NCBI RefSeq assembly: GCF_033115175.1
Contig: NC_084833.1
Coordinates: 53,158,716 to 53,222,715, forward strand
From: Lepus europaeus
Taxonomy: Eukaryota; Chordata; Mammalia; Lagomorpha; Leporidae
DNA: 64,000 nt
Reading direction: 5' to 3'
Below are positions 1 through 11,535 of this stretch, piece after piece (position 1 is the first letter of the stretch; every line of letters starts with the position of its first letter). Made by a program: the position numbers and the translations under genes. The notes under the pieces were generated by a model. The model ran no database searches. It was not told the origin of the DNA and saw only the letters and a list, made by a program, of their open reading frames with translations.

Positions 1-110
1 TGGAGATGGTTGCATAGCTGTATAAATTTAAAAACCATCAATGAATTGTATAATTATAGTGGGTGGATTTTCTGTTATGCAAATTCCACCTCAATAAAGC
101 TGCTCTTGTT
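1..110 (+). mobile_element. Old L1M 3' UTR fragment
   Basis: The pattern of 'gatggttgcatag...tgaattgtata...attttctgttatgcaaattccacctcaataaa' is typical of the 3' end of old L1M elements. The 5' part lies outside the window. Confidence 0.6.
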
Positions 111-379
111 AGGCTCCTAACCTTGAACCAGCAATTCATGCTGAGGGCATTATCACAAAGGTGCACAAAGACTTAGCTCTTAATAATTCATGAAAAGCTG
201 GAAACAACCTGGCAATAGAAGAGTTCAGGGTGAACAGGGGATGATCCATTTGACAGAACGATACAGAGCCATTGAGATGGGGCTGACAAAGCATTTTAAG
301 GGCCTGGGTTCATGTTCAGGATGGAGCACAGAATGATTCCGACAGCCAGGTTCCTCCAAGAGTAAGAAGAATTTAAACT

Positions 380-705
380 GGGGCCATTGTTGTGGCAAGG
401 GGGTAAAGCCACTACTTGTGATGCTGACACCCCACATGGGCACTGGTTTGAGTCCTGGCTGTTCCACTTCTGATCCAGCTTCCTATTAATGACCTGGGAA
501 AGCAGCAGAGGATGGCCCAAGTGCTTGGGCCACTGCACCCATGTGGGAGAGCCAGATGAAACTCCTGACTCCTGGCTTCAGTCTGGCCCAATACTGGCTG
601 TTGTGGTCAACTGGGGAGTGAACCAGTGGATGGAAAACCTCTCTATCTCTATTTCTTTCTCTGTAACTGTCTTTCAAATAAATAAATCTATTTTTTTTTT
701 AAAAG
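380..705 (+). mobile_element. C SINE (lagomorph CSINE), full length, diverged
   Basis: The tRNA-like head (B box ggtttgagtcc), body, CT segment and 'aaataaataaatc' tail are all present. The copy is diverged from consensus. Confidence 0.9.
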
Positions 706-713
706 AGAAGGGT

Positions 714-1057
714 TGGCTGGTGCCGCAGCTCACTAGGCTAATCCTCCGCCTGCGGCGCCGGCACCCCGGGTTCTAGTCCCGGTTGGGGCGCCAGATTCTG
801 TCCCGGTTGCTCCTCTTCCAGTCCAGCTCTCTGCTGTGGCCCAGGAGTGCAGTGGAGGATGGCCCAAGTCCTTGGGCCCTGCACCCGCGTGGTAGACCAG
901 GAGGAAGCACCTGGTTCCTGGCTTTGGATCGGTACAGCATGCTGGCCGTGGCAGCCATTTGGGGGTGAACCAATGGAAGGAAGACCTTTCTCTCTCTCAC
1001 TGTCTAACTCTGCCTGTCAAAAAAAAAAAAAAAAAAAAAAAGAGAGAGAGAGAGAGA
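714..1057 (+). mobile_element. Young-subfamily C SINE with intact tail and target-site duplication
   Basis: The head 'gctcactaggctaatcctccgcc' and B box 'ggttctagtcc' mark the younger CSINE subfamily. It ends in about 22 A followed by (GA)n. A duplication of 'agagaaggg' flanks it (about 705 and 1051). Confidence 0.9.
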
Positions 1058-1295
1058 AGGGTCTATATATACACATCCATTTCTAAACATAGTTGAATAT
1101 CTGCTGTGAATGTATGCTTCTATATATAGTATAACCAGCTGTACATATGAATATAGCCTTTCCCCCTTATGTAAAATTTATAAATAGTAAAATGCTATGG
1201 TATATAAGCAATTTCTATTTTTTTTACCCTTTATTATCTTCTTTTTTTTTTCAAAAAGCATGTATTCACTTTAATGTCAAAAAGCTAAATTCTTT

Positions 1296-1642
1296 TTTAA
1301 AGGTTTATTCATTTATTTATTTGAAAGGTAGAGTCACAGAGGCAGAGAGAGAGGGAGGGAGGGAGGGAGGGAGGGAGAGGGGTCTTCCATCTACTGGTTC
1401 ACTCTCCAAATGGCCACAATGGCCAGAGCTGGGCCAATCTGAAGCCAAGAGCCAGGTGCTTCCTTCAGGTCTCCCATGCGGGTGCAGAGGCCCAAGCACT
1501 TGGGCCATCCTCCACTGCTTTCCCAGGCCACAGCAGAGAGCTGGATCAGAAGCAGAGCAGCTGAGACTAGAACCGGCGCCCACATGGGATGCTTGCACTT
1601 CAGGCGGCAGCTTTACCCACGACGCCACGGCACCAGCCCCCC
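1296..1642 (-). mobile_element. C SINE, full length
   Basis: It reads on the - strand, with a (GGGA)n expansion at 1350-1378 in the CT-rich segment. The duplication 'aaattctt' flanks it (about 1287 and 1643). The 260-residue open frame over this region is SINE-derived. Confidence 0.9.
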
Positions 1643-2087
1643 AAATTCTTAAGAAGCAAAGTGATAGTGAGTGCCTGCTTCCTGGTAAGAGAAGAGGCTA
1701 TGGTTCCTCCATGAGTGTGCGGCTGGGACTCAGTGAAATGATGCAGTGGCCTAGCCACAGCTGCAGGGGTGAGGAGCAGACACGCCGTGGTGAGCACACC
1801 TGGAGCAGCCGCTCTCATCGCACTCATCCCAACTCAGCCCCCCACGCTCAGAGATGCAGGAGCAGCCAAGGGCCTGGTGTAAGGATGCTTCCCTCCTCAT
1901 GGGCCAAGGGCAGAGCGGGTCTTGCCTAGAGGCCTCTTGGGCCAGCTCATTTGTCACTTCAGGGTGCCAGGTGGGAAAGGGAGTGACACCTTTGGAAACA
2001 GATGATGAGCCCTTGAGAGAAACGACAGGAATCCCAGGCCTGCAGGATGTAGCTGTGGCTCGTGGAGAGTCTGAATGCTGGGGACAG

Positions 2088-2388
2088 GGATGGGTGTTGT
2101 GGCGCAGCAGGGTAAGCCTAGAATTGAGTGTCCCCTCTGCTTCTGATCCAGCTTCCTGCTAGTGCACCTGGGAGACAGCAGACGATGGCTCAAGTGCTTG
2201 GTTTCCTGCTACCCACACAGGAGACCCAGGTAAGGGTTCAAGGCTCCTAGCTTTGGCCTGGCTCTTAGCTGGTGCAGATACTTGGTGAATGAACTAGTTA
2301 ATGAAAGATTTCTCTGTGTGTGTATGTGTGTGTGTGTGCGCGCACGCACGCACGTGCATGTACCACTCTGCTTTTCAAACAAACACAA
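2088..2388 (+). mobile_element. C SINE, old and diverged, with GT microsatellite
   Basis: A degraded head (gggtgttgtggcgcagcagggtaagcc) and body are recognisable. The CT segment has been replaced by a (TG)n / (CGCA)n tract at about 2314-2355. Confidence 0.75.
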
Positions 2389-2389
2389 C

Positions 2390-2545
2390 AATGCTGGGGA
2401 CAGAGACCTGGGTTCAAGTTCTGACATGGCTCTGGAAGTCATACTCCGTCAGGTGTGGGGCAAGCCACTGATCCTTGAAAAATCTGTTTCCCTGTGTGTG
2501 AGTGGGGACAGTTTCACTGCCTGGTTTCACAGTGGTTAACAGTAC
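2390..2545 (+). mobile_element. MIR fragment
   Basis: The order 'acctgggttcaagttctgacatggc ... gggcaagccactgatcc ... tctgtttccctgtgtg' follows the MIR core. Confidence 0.6.
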
Positions 2546-2559
2546 CCAGGGAATAAAAA

Positions 2560-2890
2560 GACTGCCTTAGTTCCCAGGGCTGTGTAATGAGTTTCCACAA
2601 CCAGGGTGACTTAAACAATAGGATCCCTTCTCTCCCAGAGCTGGAGGTCACATGTCCAACTCCAGCTCCCTGTGAAACCTGCAGGGAAGCTTCTTCCTAG
2701 GTTTGGGTGGTGGCCGGCAGGCCTGGCCACCTTGGCCTGCTCTCCTCTTTGTTTGTGCCTCTGTCTCCCCACAAGGGCAGCCATCACTGGGTTAGGGCCC
2801 ACTCTAGTTAGTCTCTACGTGAGGTCCAGTCTGAGGTCCCAGGTGAACATGAACCAGGGAGGGAGAGGAGAACTGTCCCACCCAGCATAT
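2560..2890 (+). repeat. Ancient interspersed repeat, family not assigned
   Basis: The sequence 'agttcccagggctgtgtaatgagtttccacaaccagggtgacttaaacaat...agctggaggtc' follows a widespread mammalian repeat ('gctgccataacaaa...gtggcttaaacaac...ctggaggctgg'). Similar copies are at 3700 and 8525. Confidence 0.5.
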
Positions 2891-3704
2891 GTTTGGGAGA
2901 AACTGCCTATTACAGCCACCCCCTTTGAATTTCACAATGCACACTAGGTTGTTAAAGGCACAGAGCAAAGACCTGCATTTCCCACACTTAGGTGCAGCAC
3001 TCAGAACTGTCTGAAGATGGCAGTCCTTTTTCAGGGTGTTGTTTAAGGAGAGCCTGGCCCGCATTGTGGGGCAGCTGGGGACGGCATCAGTGAGTGTCAA
3101 TGTAACTGACACAGAGGCAGTCACACTGTAGGCACGCAGACAATTTCCCGTTCTCTCCGAGGGCCAAGGGTTCAGACTCAGGGCCATGCTCTTCCAGTGC
3201 CTTCGGCTGCCGTAAGGTGCACACTTTAACTGCAGGAAGAAGGGCTCAGGCACCACAAGGAGAGTTCCAGCCCCAGGCGTGAGACCCAGAGAGCGCTGGC
3301 CGGAAGGGCACCTCCACCTGCTAGAGGACGAGACCGCCACTGGGCTCGAGGAAGGGAAATGGAGGGCAGGAAACCGAGTCTGTGGGCTGGCAAAGCCCGA
3401 GACCGCGGCAGAGGCAGGTGGTGTGGAGATGGGTGTTGGCAGGTGCAGCAGGAGGTCTTCAGCAGCAGGTGGCTGTGCACGTCCTCTGGGAGCTGTGTGT
3501 GGGACACCCTCGTCTAGGGCGCCATGGCCAGAGAGGGACGGTAGTCCAGGCGCTTCTCCAGAGAGCGAGCTCTGGGGACACAGGGACTTCGTCTCGTTTA
3601 TTCATAGCATTATTCCCAGCGAGGAGACCAGTAGCTGGCCCAGGCCAGGCACTCTACAGAATTTGCGCAAAGAACCAAGTGAATGAGAACCAGGGGACAT
3701 TGTT

Positions 3705-3965
3705 CTTAGTCTGTTTAGGTTGCTATTAATACCGTGGCTTCCCAACAAGAGATACAAAGCCTTCTGGATCCTGGAAGCTGAAAGCTAAGATCAGAGTGCT
3801 AGCATGGTCGGGGTCCGGAGAGGGCCCTCTTCCAGTGACATTGCAGCTTGACAAGGGGCAAGGAGGGTGGGAGCTCTCTGTGGTCTCTGCCCCAAGAGCA
3901 CTAACTCTGTTCAAGAGAGCCTTGCCCTCGTGACCTAATTACCTCCCATAGGCCCTGCCTCCAAA
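3705..3965 (+). repeat. Ancient interspersed repeat, same type as at 2560
   Basis: It shows 'gtctgtttaggttgctattaatac', 'ctggatcctggaagctgaaagctaagatca', 'gagggccctcttcc' and 'gtgacctaattacctcccataggccctgcctccaaacac', in the order of the common mammalian repeat. Confidence 0.5.
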
Positions 3966-4160
3966 CACAGGTGCTCCTTGACTTACAATGGGGTCACCTC
4001 CCAACAAACGCATCACACATTGAGAATCTGGTCAGTGGAAAAATGCATTCAATAATCCCAAACCACTGAGCATCCCAGCCGACCAACCAAGTCCTCAGCC
4101 TGTGGAGGCCACTGCCAGGCATCCCCAGGGAGTATCCAATCACACTCTCTGGCCCAGCGA
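3966..4160 (+). mobile_element. Old DNA-transposon-like repeat fragment
   Basis: The motif 'caggtgctccttgacttacaatggggtcacctccc...aaatgcattcaataatcccaaaccactgagcatc' matches a common mammalian repeat I remember but cannot name with certainty. Confidence 0.45.
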
Positions 4161-5150
4161 AAGGTCAGAGGTCAGAGGTTGGAGGACAGTTCCTACCGAA
4201 TGTGGGCCATTTTCACATGGTCAGACGGCAGGAAAACCCTAAGTCCAAGCTTGGTTAAGCTGGGGTCTGTGGGCAGCGAGGCGTCAGGACGAGGATTTCA
4301 GCACAAATTTCGGAAGGACACAAACCCTCAGTCCAGTGCAAGGGTGGTTTGTTTCTGTTTCATTTTATGACAGCTTTTCTTCTGGAATAAGTGACGTACA
4401 CCCACTTTGTAAACTATCAAATACACACACGAGCTGAAAGAACATTAAAAAGTACCAACATCACGTCTTCTGTGGATAAACTACCTAATATTTTTGCATA
4501 TGGCCACTGATACGTATATACTCACTTTGTAAAACGTGACCTTGTTTACTTTTGTAAATGTGCACTTGGCATTTTATGAATAGCTTTCTGAGTCAATTCA
4601 TACTTGTATTATTCAGCGCGATGTATTGTTTGGTTGCGTAGTAGAACGACATTGTGACATGTGAAGGAGGTCCCTCCTTCCTGTCCGGACTTTCTCTTTT
4701 CCTAGGACTCCTGACACAGCAAGACTCCAGCTGGGCTGGGCCATAGCCATGACCCCAGGACACAGATAGTGGGGACAATGTCCCCATCAGTATGGACACC
4801 CTCTCACCAAAGCCTCTCCCTTCCCTTCCCCTCCCTCCAGCGTCTGGACCCAAACCTCCTCCCCAGCCTTGCTCTGAAGGAGATTCAGCTCCCTTACCCA
4901 CCGAGGAGTGTCTTGAAATAAAACCTCACTGCAGGGCACAGAAAATGTATGTTTCTCACCCAACTGAGTTCCGAGATGACGGATGGCACCTGGTGCAGCC
5001 GCACAAGCCCCTCCACACTGCGCTCTCGTTGAGATACGCAGATTTGAACACCTGTGTTCAGTCCACTATCCCTGACAACCCCGAATCCTTGCACACACCG
5101 GCGTCAGTCAGCTGGGAGATGGACGCAGTCAGCTGCAGGTGCAGGCCAGG
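4161..5150. other. Intergenic, no gene recognised
   Basis: The sequence is mixed and partly AT-rich (4380-4640), the latter possibly old L1. Open frames are short and show no family signature. Confidence 0.5.
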
Positions 5151-5154
5151 CCGA

Positions 5155-5325
5155 GGGCATGGGCTCTGGAGCAGGACTCTCAGGTCTGCCACCAAATGGC
5201 TGTGTGGTCTTAGCAAGGGACTTACCCTCGCTGGGCCTCCATGTCTGTATGATAAAAGAGGAGTAATGGAGTAATATTTACCCCACAGCACTGCGGTTAG
5301 GATTAAGTAAACTCACAGGTACACG
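5155..5325 (+). mobile_element. MIR element
   Basis: The MIR order is clear: 'gggctctggagcaggactctcaggtctgccaccaaatggctgtgtggtcttagcaagggacttaccctcgctgggcctcc...gaggattaag'-like. Confidence 0.8.
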
Positions 5326-5700
5326 TGGAAGTCAGCAGCATTGTGTTTTCCTTACTGCTTTACAAAGACCAGTGCAAAACAACAACATGGAAATGCTGAT
5401 TGCTGTGATAATGAACTGAAGACAAAGGTATAGAGCCAGGAAACCCCCGTACAGAGATTTGTCTGCCACGTGTAGGTTCAGCGTTAGAGACCAAGATTAA
5501 AGAAAAACACAGACTCTAGAGAGGGGAGCCACACCTTTAGTGCCCCACCTCCTCACCTCTGCATGCCGACTGCCGGCTCTGGGACTCAGTGCTCCCTCTG
5601 GCCATGGAGTCTGTTCAGTGAGCTGCGCAGGGCAGACAGGAAGTGCCCCTGAGGAGCAGCCCCCAGGCAGGGCTGACTGGCAGCGGTGGATGCACACCCC

Positions 5701-6030
5701 GGCTCCCTCGGTGGACACACACCCTGGCTCCTTCAGTGGACATACAGTTCAGCTCCCACAGTGGACACACAGCCCAGCTCCCACAGTGGATACACACCCC
5801 AGCTCCCTCAGTGGACACACAGCCCAGCTCCCACAGTGGATACACACCCCAGCTCCCTCAGTGGACACACAGCCCAGCTCCCACAGTGGATACACAGCCC
5901 GGCTCCCACAGTGGACCTGAGAGTCCTGCTCCAGAGCCACCCAGCTCCCTCTGTGGATACACACCCCAGCTCCCTTGGTGGATACACAGCCCAGCTCCCT
6001 CAGTGGACACACAGCCCGGCTCCCTCACCA
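5701..6030 (+). repeat. Minisatellite, 25-bp unit, about 12.5 copies
   Basis: Units of the type (A/G)GCTCCC(A/T)CAGTGGA(C/T)ACACA... begin at 5701, 5726, 5751, 5776, 5801, 5826, 5851, 5876, 5901, 5943, 5968, 5993 and 6018. A 17-nt interruption follows the 5901 unit. Two unit types alternate from 5776 to 5875, giving a 50-bp higher-order period. The unit is not a multiple of 3 and carries no stop, so overlapping frames stay open on both strands (for example 187 residues at 5686-6249). These should not be taken as proteins. Confidence 0.95.
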
Positions 6031-6304
6031 CTCAGCCCAGGTGTGTGCTCCCCATTCCCCAGAGCCCCAGTGCAGCTCAGCCTCACTGCCCACAGGAGGG
6101 ATTTGTCCGATGAGTCATCCTGTGGTCTCCCTCCCTTTCTCACGTCTCCACTTCTACTCCTCTTTCAGTACTCTTGGAATTGCCTCAAAAATAAACTACT
6201 TGCATGCAAATTTTTGTCTCAGGTGTTACTTCCAGGAAAAACAACCTAAGACTCATTATCAGAGCCTGGCTCTAAAAGGTTAGGCCTCACATGTGGTCTG
6301 ACCC

Positions 6305-6735
6305 TGCCGTTTGCCACAACACAGACGAACCCAGAGGGCGCATGCTCAGTGAAATGATCCAGGCACAGATGATCCAGCCAAGTCCTGTGTGATCTCGCTC
6401 CTCTGTGGAGTCTTAAAGATAAAATTCACAGACACAAAGAGTAGGCCGTGGCTGCCGGGGCTGGGGCAGGTGGGCAAATGCTTCAGGCAGGCAGGACAAA
6501 CACAGCCTGCCAGTGTGATGTGCTGGAGCAGGGCGACTCAGTTCATTCTAGTGCATTCTACTGCTTCTCAGTATACACACACACACACACACACACACAG
6601 TGTGGTGGTGCACATAAGTGTCCCTGAGCTTAACTGTTGGATCACAGTGTAGCAAAATCATTACATCATATTACAGCCTTTGCTATATACCTTAAATACA
6701 CATAATTTTTATTTCTTATACCTCAATAAACCTAG
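6305..6735 (+). mobile_element. Old L1M 3' UTR, with CA microsatellite
   Basis: It follows the L1M tail order: 'ccacaacacagacgaacccagagg', 'gctcagtgaaatgatccaggcac', 'gatctcgctcctctgtggagtct', 'ggccgtggctgccggggctgggg' and a final 'tatacctcaataaa'. A (CA)n tract lies at 6573-6599. Confidence 0.7.
6573..6599. repeat. (CA)n microsatellite
   Basis: An uninterrupted tract of about 13 CA units. Confidence 0.95.
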
Positions 6736-6739
6736 GAGA

Positions 6740-8520
6740 ATCAACCTAAGAGATCATGCTTTTCATTTGGAGGGTGGGATACAACATCTGCCGTAACTTT
6801 AAAAGCTATTGTCAGACTTTACAGACAAGCCTCTGTGCACTGTGCCTGCCCTCGGCTCCCGGACTGACCGCGAGGAACGCGGGCACGAGAGCCAGGGCGG
6901 CTGGCCTTTGGCCACTCGTTCTCCTGACGGACACTGCTAGGGCAAACATCCTTTCGGCAACACCTGGGCACGATTTCTCTAAAGCAGAGTCCCTACAGCT
7001 CAGTGCCTGGGGCAAAGGCCAGGTGCTTCTGTGACACACCGCCCTGCAGAGAGGCGTCCCAAGTTCTCTTCCACCCCTGCCCAGCGAGGGCGTCCTCTGC
7101 TCCACCCTCCACCAGTGGCCGGCTGAGGACGCAGAAGGGCAGGCTGCAGGCAACATCAATGCCACCCAGCGGAACAAGTCTGAGCTCAGCCCCTGGGGAA
7201 GAAACCCAGGGGAATAGGGCCCGGGCTCGGCCGGGCTCTAGCTACTCCATGGAGGTGGGAACTTTGTCCAGGGAAGTAGAAGGCGAGGCTTCATAGCCCA
7301 GGTAAGGGCATTTTGGTGAGCCAGGGCAGGGCCCAGCTGGCCCACTGGGTGTCTTTGTGCAAATAGGAGAAACATGTCTTTCCCTCGAGTTAAAAAAGAA
7401 GGGTCACGTTAGCACAAACAGCCTGGCGCCACACACACACACACACACCCGTGTGGCACCCCTGCAGCCAGCAGTACGCACCCCCAGCAGACTTCCCGTG
7501 AGGTGACCACTTCAGGTCCAAAGTCTGAGAGGCCTATGAAGCAGGCCTTAAATGGCAGTAGGCACCTGCCGTGCAGGAGGGTGGGACAGCATGCACACGT
7601 GTGTGCCAGAGAGTTTGTGCGCGGCCCTGGTGCCACTGTGGATTCAGGTCCCAGGGAGCTCCCCCCAGTCACCCATCAGGTGGCTCGGAGTCTGCCACCC
7701 ACTGGGCTCCGACATAAATTAAGATACCTATTATGCACATGTAGTGCCTTCAAGCAGTGCACAACCTAAGATCCCAAACATGGGCCACGGGCACCATTGC
7801 TTCCGGGTCTTTGAGCTGCACCCTGAGTAGCAGACCCCGCCTGCTGGGTGCAGCTCCTCAATGCCTCCATGCCCTGCTCAGTGCAGGCTCAGGGGTGGAG
7901 CAGGGACTTTGGCAACCAGAACAGGGAGGGGCAGGCGAGGCAGAGCCCCGCCCAAGCCTCAGCCATCTCCTGAGGAGGCTCCCTGGGCTCAGGCCTGCCA
8001 ATTAAAGGCCAGAGATCAGCAAGGAGCCCAGCGGCCTGGGGCCTCCCACGGGAGGATTCTCCGTGCTCCTCGTTAGGCGTGACCAAGAGCTGGTAATCAC
8101 TATGGAAACCTGGAGCTCCTAGAGGCAGCCGCCCAGCCTGGCTTTCAACCCCCACGGACTTGGATCAGTCATAGTTCCTCACGTCCCCACCCATGGGGAT
8201 CTGGGCACATGCTAATTGCCCCAGACTTTGGCCACAGGCCGCACCCACTCCTGGGCCAGACACCGTGCACCTGCCTCCTCCCCAGGCCAGGAGCCTGTGC
8301 GCCTTGGCTGTGTGCTTCAGCCCCACCCTGCAGGCCCCTGGCAGGCAGAGGGGTACAAGGAGCAGAGGTGGCCATGGCCAGAGGGGCCCTGCATCCCGTG
8401 CTGGATGCTCCCCGCCCCACCAGTGAGAGGAAGGAAGCACCCCTTGCCACACCGCACGCGCCACAATTCCTCATGCCCCGTCTCCCGCGGTGAGAAGGTA
8501 AACTCCACAAGGAAGGGTTT
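6740..8520. other. GC-rich intergenic stretch, no gene recognised
   Basis: CpG is moderately frequent at 6850-7240 but short of a clear island. A (CA)n tract lies at 7430-7448. No repeat family or exon with protein similarity is recognised. Confidence 0.5.
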
Positions 8521-8524
8521 GCAG

Positions 8525-8880
8525 CCACGGCGTGTGGCTGCTGTAACAAATTCCCGCAAACTCAGAGCCTCGAAACGACAAAATTTATGATCCCACCGTT
8601 CTCAAGGTCAGAAATCTCACTGGATTAAGTCAAAGGCAGGGCCGTGTTTCTCCCTGGAGGCCGCCCAGGAGGTTCTGTTTCCGTGCCCTTTCCAGCTGCC
8701 ACCGGCCACCTGTCTGCCTCCGCTCGGGGCCAAGACTCCCGTTGCTCCAGCCTCGGCTTCCTATCACCCTGCCTCGCCTGCCCCCTCTTCCCCTTTGAGG
8801 GACCCCTGTGGCTGCAGCCGGCTCACCTGGTTAAGCCAGGCTCACTTCCGGATCTTTGGGTCAGCTGCTTGGCAGCTTAA
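8525..8880 (+). repeat. Ancient interspersed repeat, same type as at 2560
   Basis: It starts 'gtgtggctgctgtaacaaattcccgcaaactcagagcctcgaaacgacaaaattta', matching the 'gctgccataacaaatt...aaatttat' start of the common repeat. Confidence 0.5.
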
Positions 8881-8934
8881 CTCCTGCTAGCCATGGACAC
8901 GGCATATTCACAGATGCCAGGGCTGAGGGCGTGG

Positions 8935-9010
8935 GTTTTCTGTTCACCGCTGCACCCCCGGGGCCTCGAGCCATGCCTGGCACACAGAGAACCCTAACAA
9001 AGTCGTGCTG
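8935..9010 (+). mobile_element. L2 3'-end fragment
   Basis: The order 'ctgttcaccgctgcacccccggggcctcgagccatgcctggcacacag' follows the L2 tail. Confidence 0.5.
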
Positions 9011-9079
9011 AAGGGGTAAGTGGCCCAACATGTGACTGAGTCATCTCCAGTAAGACTCACTTCCACAGCAAACGGTTGT

Positions 9080-9175
9080 CACGCTTTCTAAATGCACGCC
9101 CTGTTGGAAGCGCCTTAGACAGATGATCTCATTGGATCCCCAGCACTTCTGCCAGGCCCATTGTATTCCTCTCTG
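9080..9175 (-). mobile_element. MIR fragment
   Basis: The sequence 'ggaagcgccttagacagatgatctcattggatccccagc' resembles the reverse complement of the MIR 3' part. Confidence 0.45.
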
Positions 9176-9179
9176 CCTC

Positions 9180-10790
9180 CGGGTGCGTGTCCCACCCTAG
9201 CTGAGCACCTACCCTTCTGATCTCATGTCATCCTCATGGAGGAAGATCATCGTCAAGTCTCGGGCTCAGCTTGGGGGTCCTGGGGGGCTCTGGGCTCATG
9301 GGGGCACACTGCTCCTTTTTCACTGTTGATCAGACCAGGACCAGTGACCCCTAAAGAAACAAGGAATGCCAGTGTTCCCGCCTGGAGGTGGGGCTTCTGC
9401 CTCCCAGCCCTTGCCACTGTGCCCATGCCTGCAGCCCACCACGCCCATCATCTGGAGCTGGGACTGACTGCTCTGCCCGTAGAAGCCAGTCCCCCTCCCA
9501 GGCACAGGAACCCGCCTCAAACCCCACTCAGGGCTCCAGGTGCATTTCTCTGATGGCAACTATGGGGGCACACACGTCCCCCTCCCCCAGCTGGGCCCTC
9601 TCCATGTTTTGCTCATCCTGGAGCCATCTCCGTCTGCTTCCCCCATGACACGTTGTCCCCTCAGCTCGTCCTCCCTGCCTGTTCTTCAAGGCCATGGGCA
9701 TACAGGCCAGCAGGAAGCCCCCAGCTCTGTCCTCGGCTTCCCCGCAGCTCCGCGGCAAGAATGCTGGTTGGATGGCAAGGCCGTGCTGGCCCTCCCACTT
9801 GCATCTTGACCTTTGCAATCAAAGCCAAGAGGAGCGAAACTGGCTGGTGCCTGCCAGCACAGTGGGGCATCACATTTTCTGTTCCTGCCAGCACATTTTT
9901 TAGGTCAATGTCAGATCAGGGAAATCCAATACCGTATGTCCCAATGTTTTATTGGAAAACAGAGAAGTTGTTTTCCAAAATAAGTAGTGTTTACTAGCGA
10001 GGCCTATAGAAACCACCATCAGTGAACTTGCAGCCCTAGCTTCATTGCTGTGAACCCTGTGTCCGTCCATGTGCCTGGACCTGTGTGCGTGTGCGTTTGC
10101 ACAAGGTGGTTAGTGTGTATCCATCGAGGGGCCATGGGCCACGTGCACGTGTGTCTGTGTGATTTTACACCTGGCCCTCTCTGTAGACAAGCCCCTCCCC
10201 TCCCTGTACCCCCTGGTCTCAGCCTTCACCCTGTTCTCTCCAAGCTGGCTGGGCATCTGGGACTCACGTCCTGATGCCCACCCTCTGCCCCACCCCCCTC
10301 GGCGTGGACTTGCTGTGCAAGATCACCGAGCCCAGTGTCTGGTTACCCAGTTGGGCCCCAGCAATTTGAGCTCACGGGATGTTAGCAGCCCTGGAAATGG
10401 CACCGTGTGCTGCCTCGGCGAGGCTGTGGGTGTCACGTCTCACTGATGGGCACCTCGACCGCAGAATCTCCCCTGCTGAGCCCCCACCCACGCTGCCAGC
10501 CCAGTCCTAGATTCACCTCTTCCCTGGCCCAACCCCCACTGTCTGACAGCCGCCCTCCTCTGCAGACTCGAGCAATTCAGCCCAGCTTCCAAGCCCTGGG
10601 TGGTTTTCTTAGCAAAGTCGGTCTCTCCCCTCCACGAAAGCCTCCCTCCCCACCTCTGTGCCTCCCTTTGCTCATGCTGCCTCCACACCATCCCCCGCTG
10701 CCTCTTCTCTCCCATCAGCCCTGCCAGTCAGACCCCTGTGCTGCCTTCAAGACCAGCCCACAGACCGGCTATGCCTCTCCCGGCAGGGCC
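9180..10790. other. Intergenic, no gene or repeat recognised
   Basis: GC-rich unique-looking sequence, pyrimidine-rich at 10440-10740. Open frames up to 140 residues lack any family signature. Confidence 0.5.
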
Positions 10791-10794
10791 CGCA

Positions 10795-10808
10795 CCACCA
10801 GGTGGCGC
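10795..10808 (+). promoter_or_regulatory. Candidate CTCF-binding core motif (14/14 match)
   Basis: CCACCAGGTGGCGC fits the CTCF core CCASYAGRKGGCRS at all 14 positions and lies outside any repeat I recognise. Binding is inferred from motif only. Confidence 0.6.
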
Positions 10809-10910
10809 ACTGCCCTGGGTGTTGCCTAAGATTTGTCTTCCGGTTGCTTCCTGGCACGTTTTGCCTTCCCACCTATGTCGTGACCTCTATCCAGGCAAGA
10901 GTCAAGCCGA

Positions 10911-11236
10911 GGGGCCAGCACTGTGGCATAGTGGGTTAAGCTGCCGCCTGCGACCCCGGCATCCCATCTGAGTCCCTGTTCGAGTCCCAGCTGCTTCACT
11001 TTCCATCCAGCACCCTGCTAATGTGCCTGGGGAGCGGCACAGGAGGACTCAAGTACTTGGGCTCCTGCCACCCACATGGTAGACCCGGATGCAGTTCCAG
11101 GCTCCTGGCTTCTGCCTGGGGCCATGTGCAGCCATTTGGGGAATGAAGCAGCAAATGAAAGAGCAATCGATCTCTCTCCCTCTCTCTGTGTAACTCTGCC
11201 GTTCAGATAAGTAAATACATCTTTAGGGAAAACAAA
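10911..11236 (+). mobile_element. C SINE, full length
   Basis: The head 'ggggccagcactgtggcatagtgggttaagc' and B box 'gttcgagtccc' are clear. The tail is 'aagtaaatacatcttt'. A duplication 'tcaagcc' lies at about 10901 and 11249. Confidence 0.9.
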
Positions 11237-11424
11237 ACAAATCAAGCCAAGCCCTGTGGTCCCTTTGAAGAAGCAGGATCCCAACACAGGTCTGAACACA
11301 GTGTAGAGTGGCAGGTGAGTGTCCAGAGAAAGACCAGAGGGGTGGTGGTATGAGACCAGGAAGCCTTAGGCACTGCTGTGGTGGGGGGGATGCACCTGCC
11401 CCAGCTCATTCAGCAACACTCATG

Positions 11425-11535
11425 GCGACATTCTCCCCACTTGACAGGTGAGAGAACTGAGGCTGAGAGAGGCTTCTCCCAGGCCGTGGAGGGGGAAGCA
11501 GCAAAGACAGGGCCTTCCCCAGGGGCCTCCAGCAA
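11425..11535 (-). mobile_element. MIR fragment
   Basis: The sequence 'ttctccccacttgacaggtgagagaactgaggctgagagagg' is the reverse complement of the MIR core ('cctcagtttcctcatctgtaaaatggggat'). Confidence 0.65.

Noticed and set aside
714-800. tRNA-like A and B boxes suggesting a tRNA gene
   Set aside because: This is the tRNA-derived head of a C SINE, followed by the SINE body and poly(A). The same applies to the other heads in the window.
1147-1929. 260-residue + strand open frame
   Set aside because: Its middle is an antisense C SINE. No protein family features.
5701-6030. CRISPR-like array
   Set aside because: The 25-bp units are contiguous, without unique spacers, in a mammalian genome. 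It is a minisatellite.
5686-6249. 187-residue open frame with Ser/Gly/Thr-rich repeats
   Set aside because: It lies in the 25-bp minisatellite. All frames are open because the unit has no stop and is not a multiple of 3.
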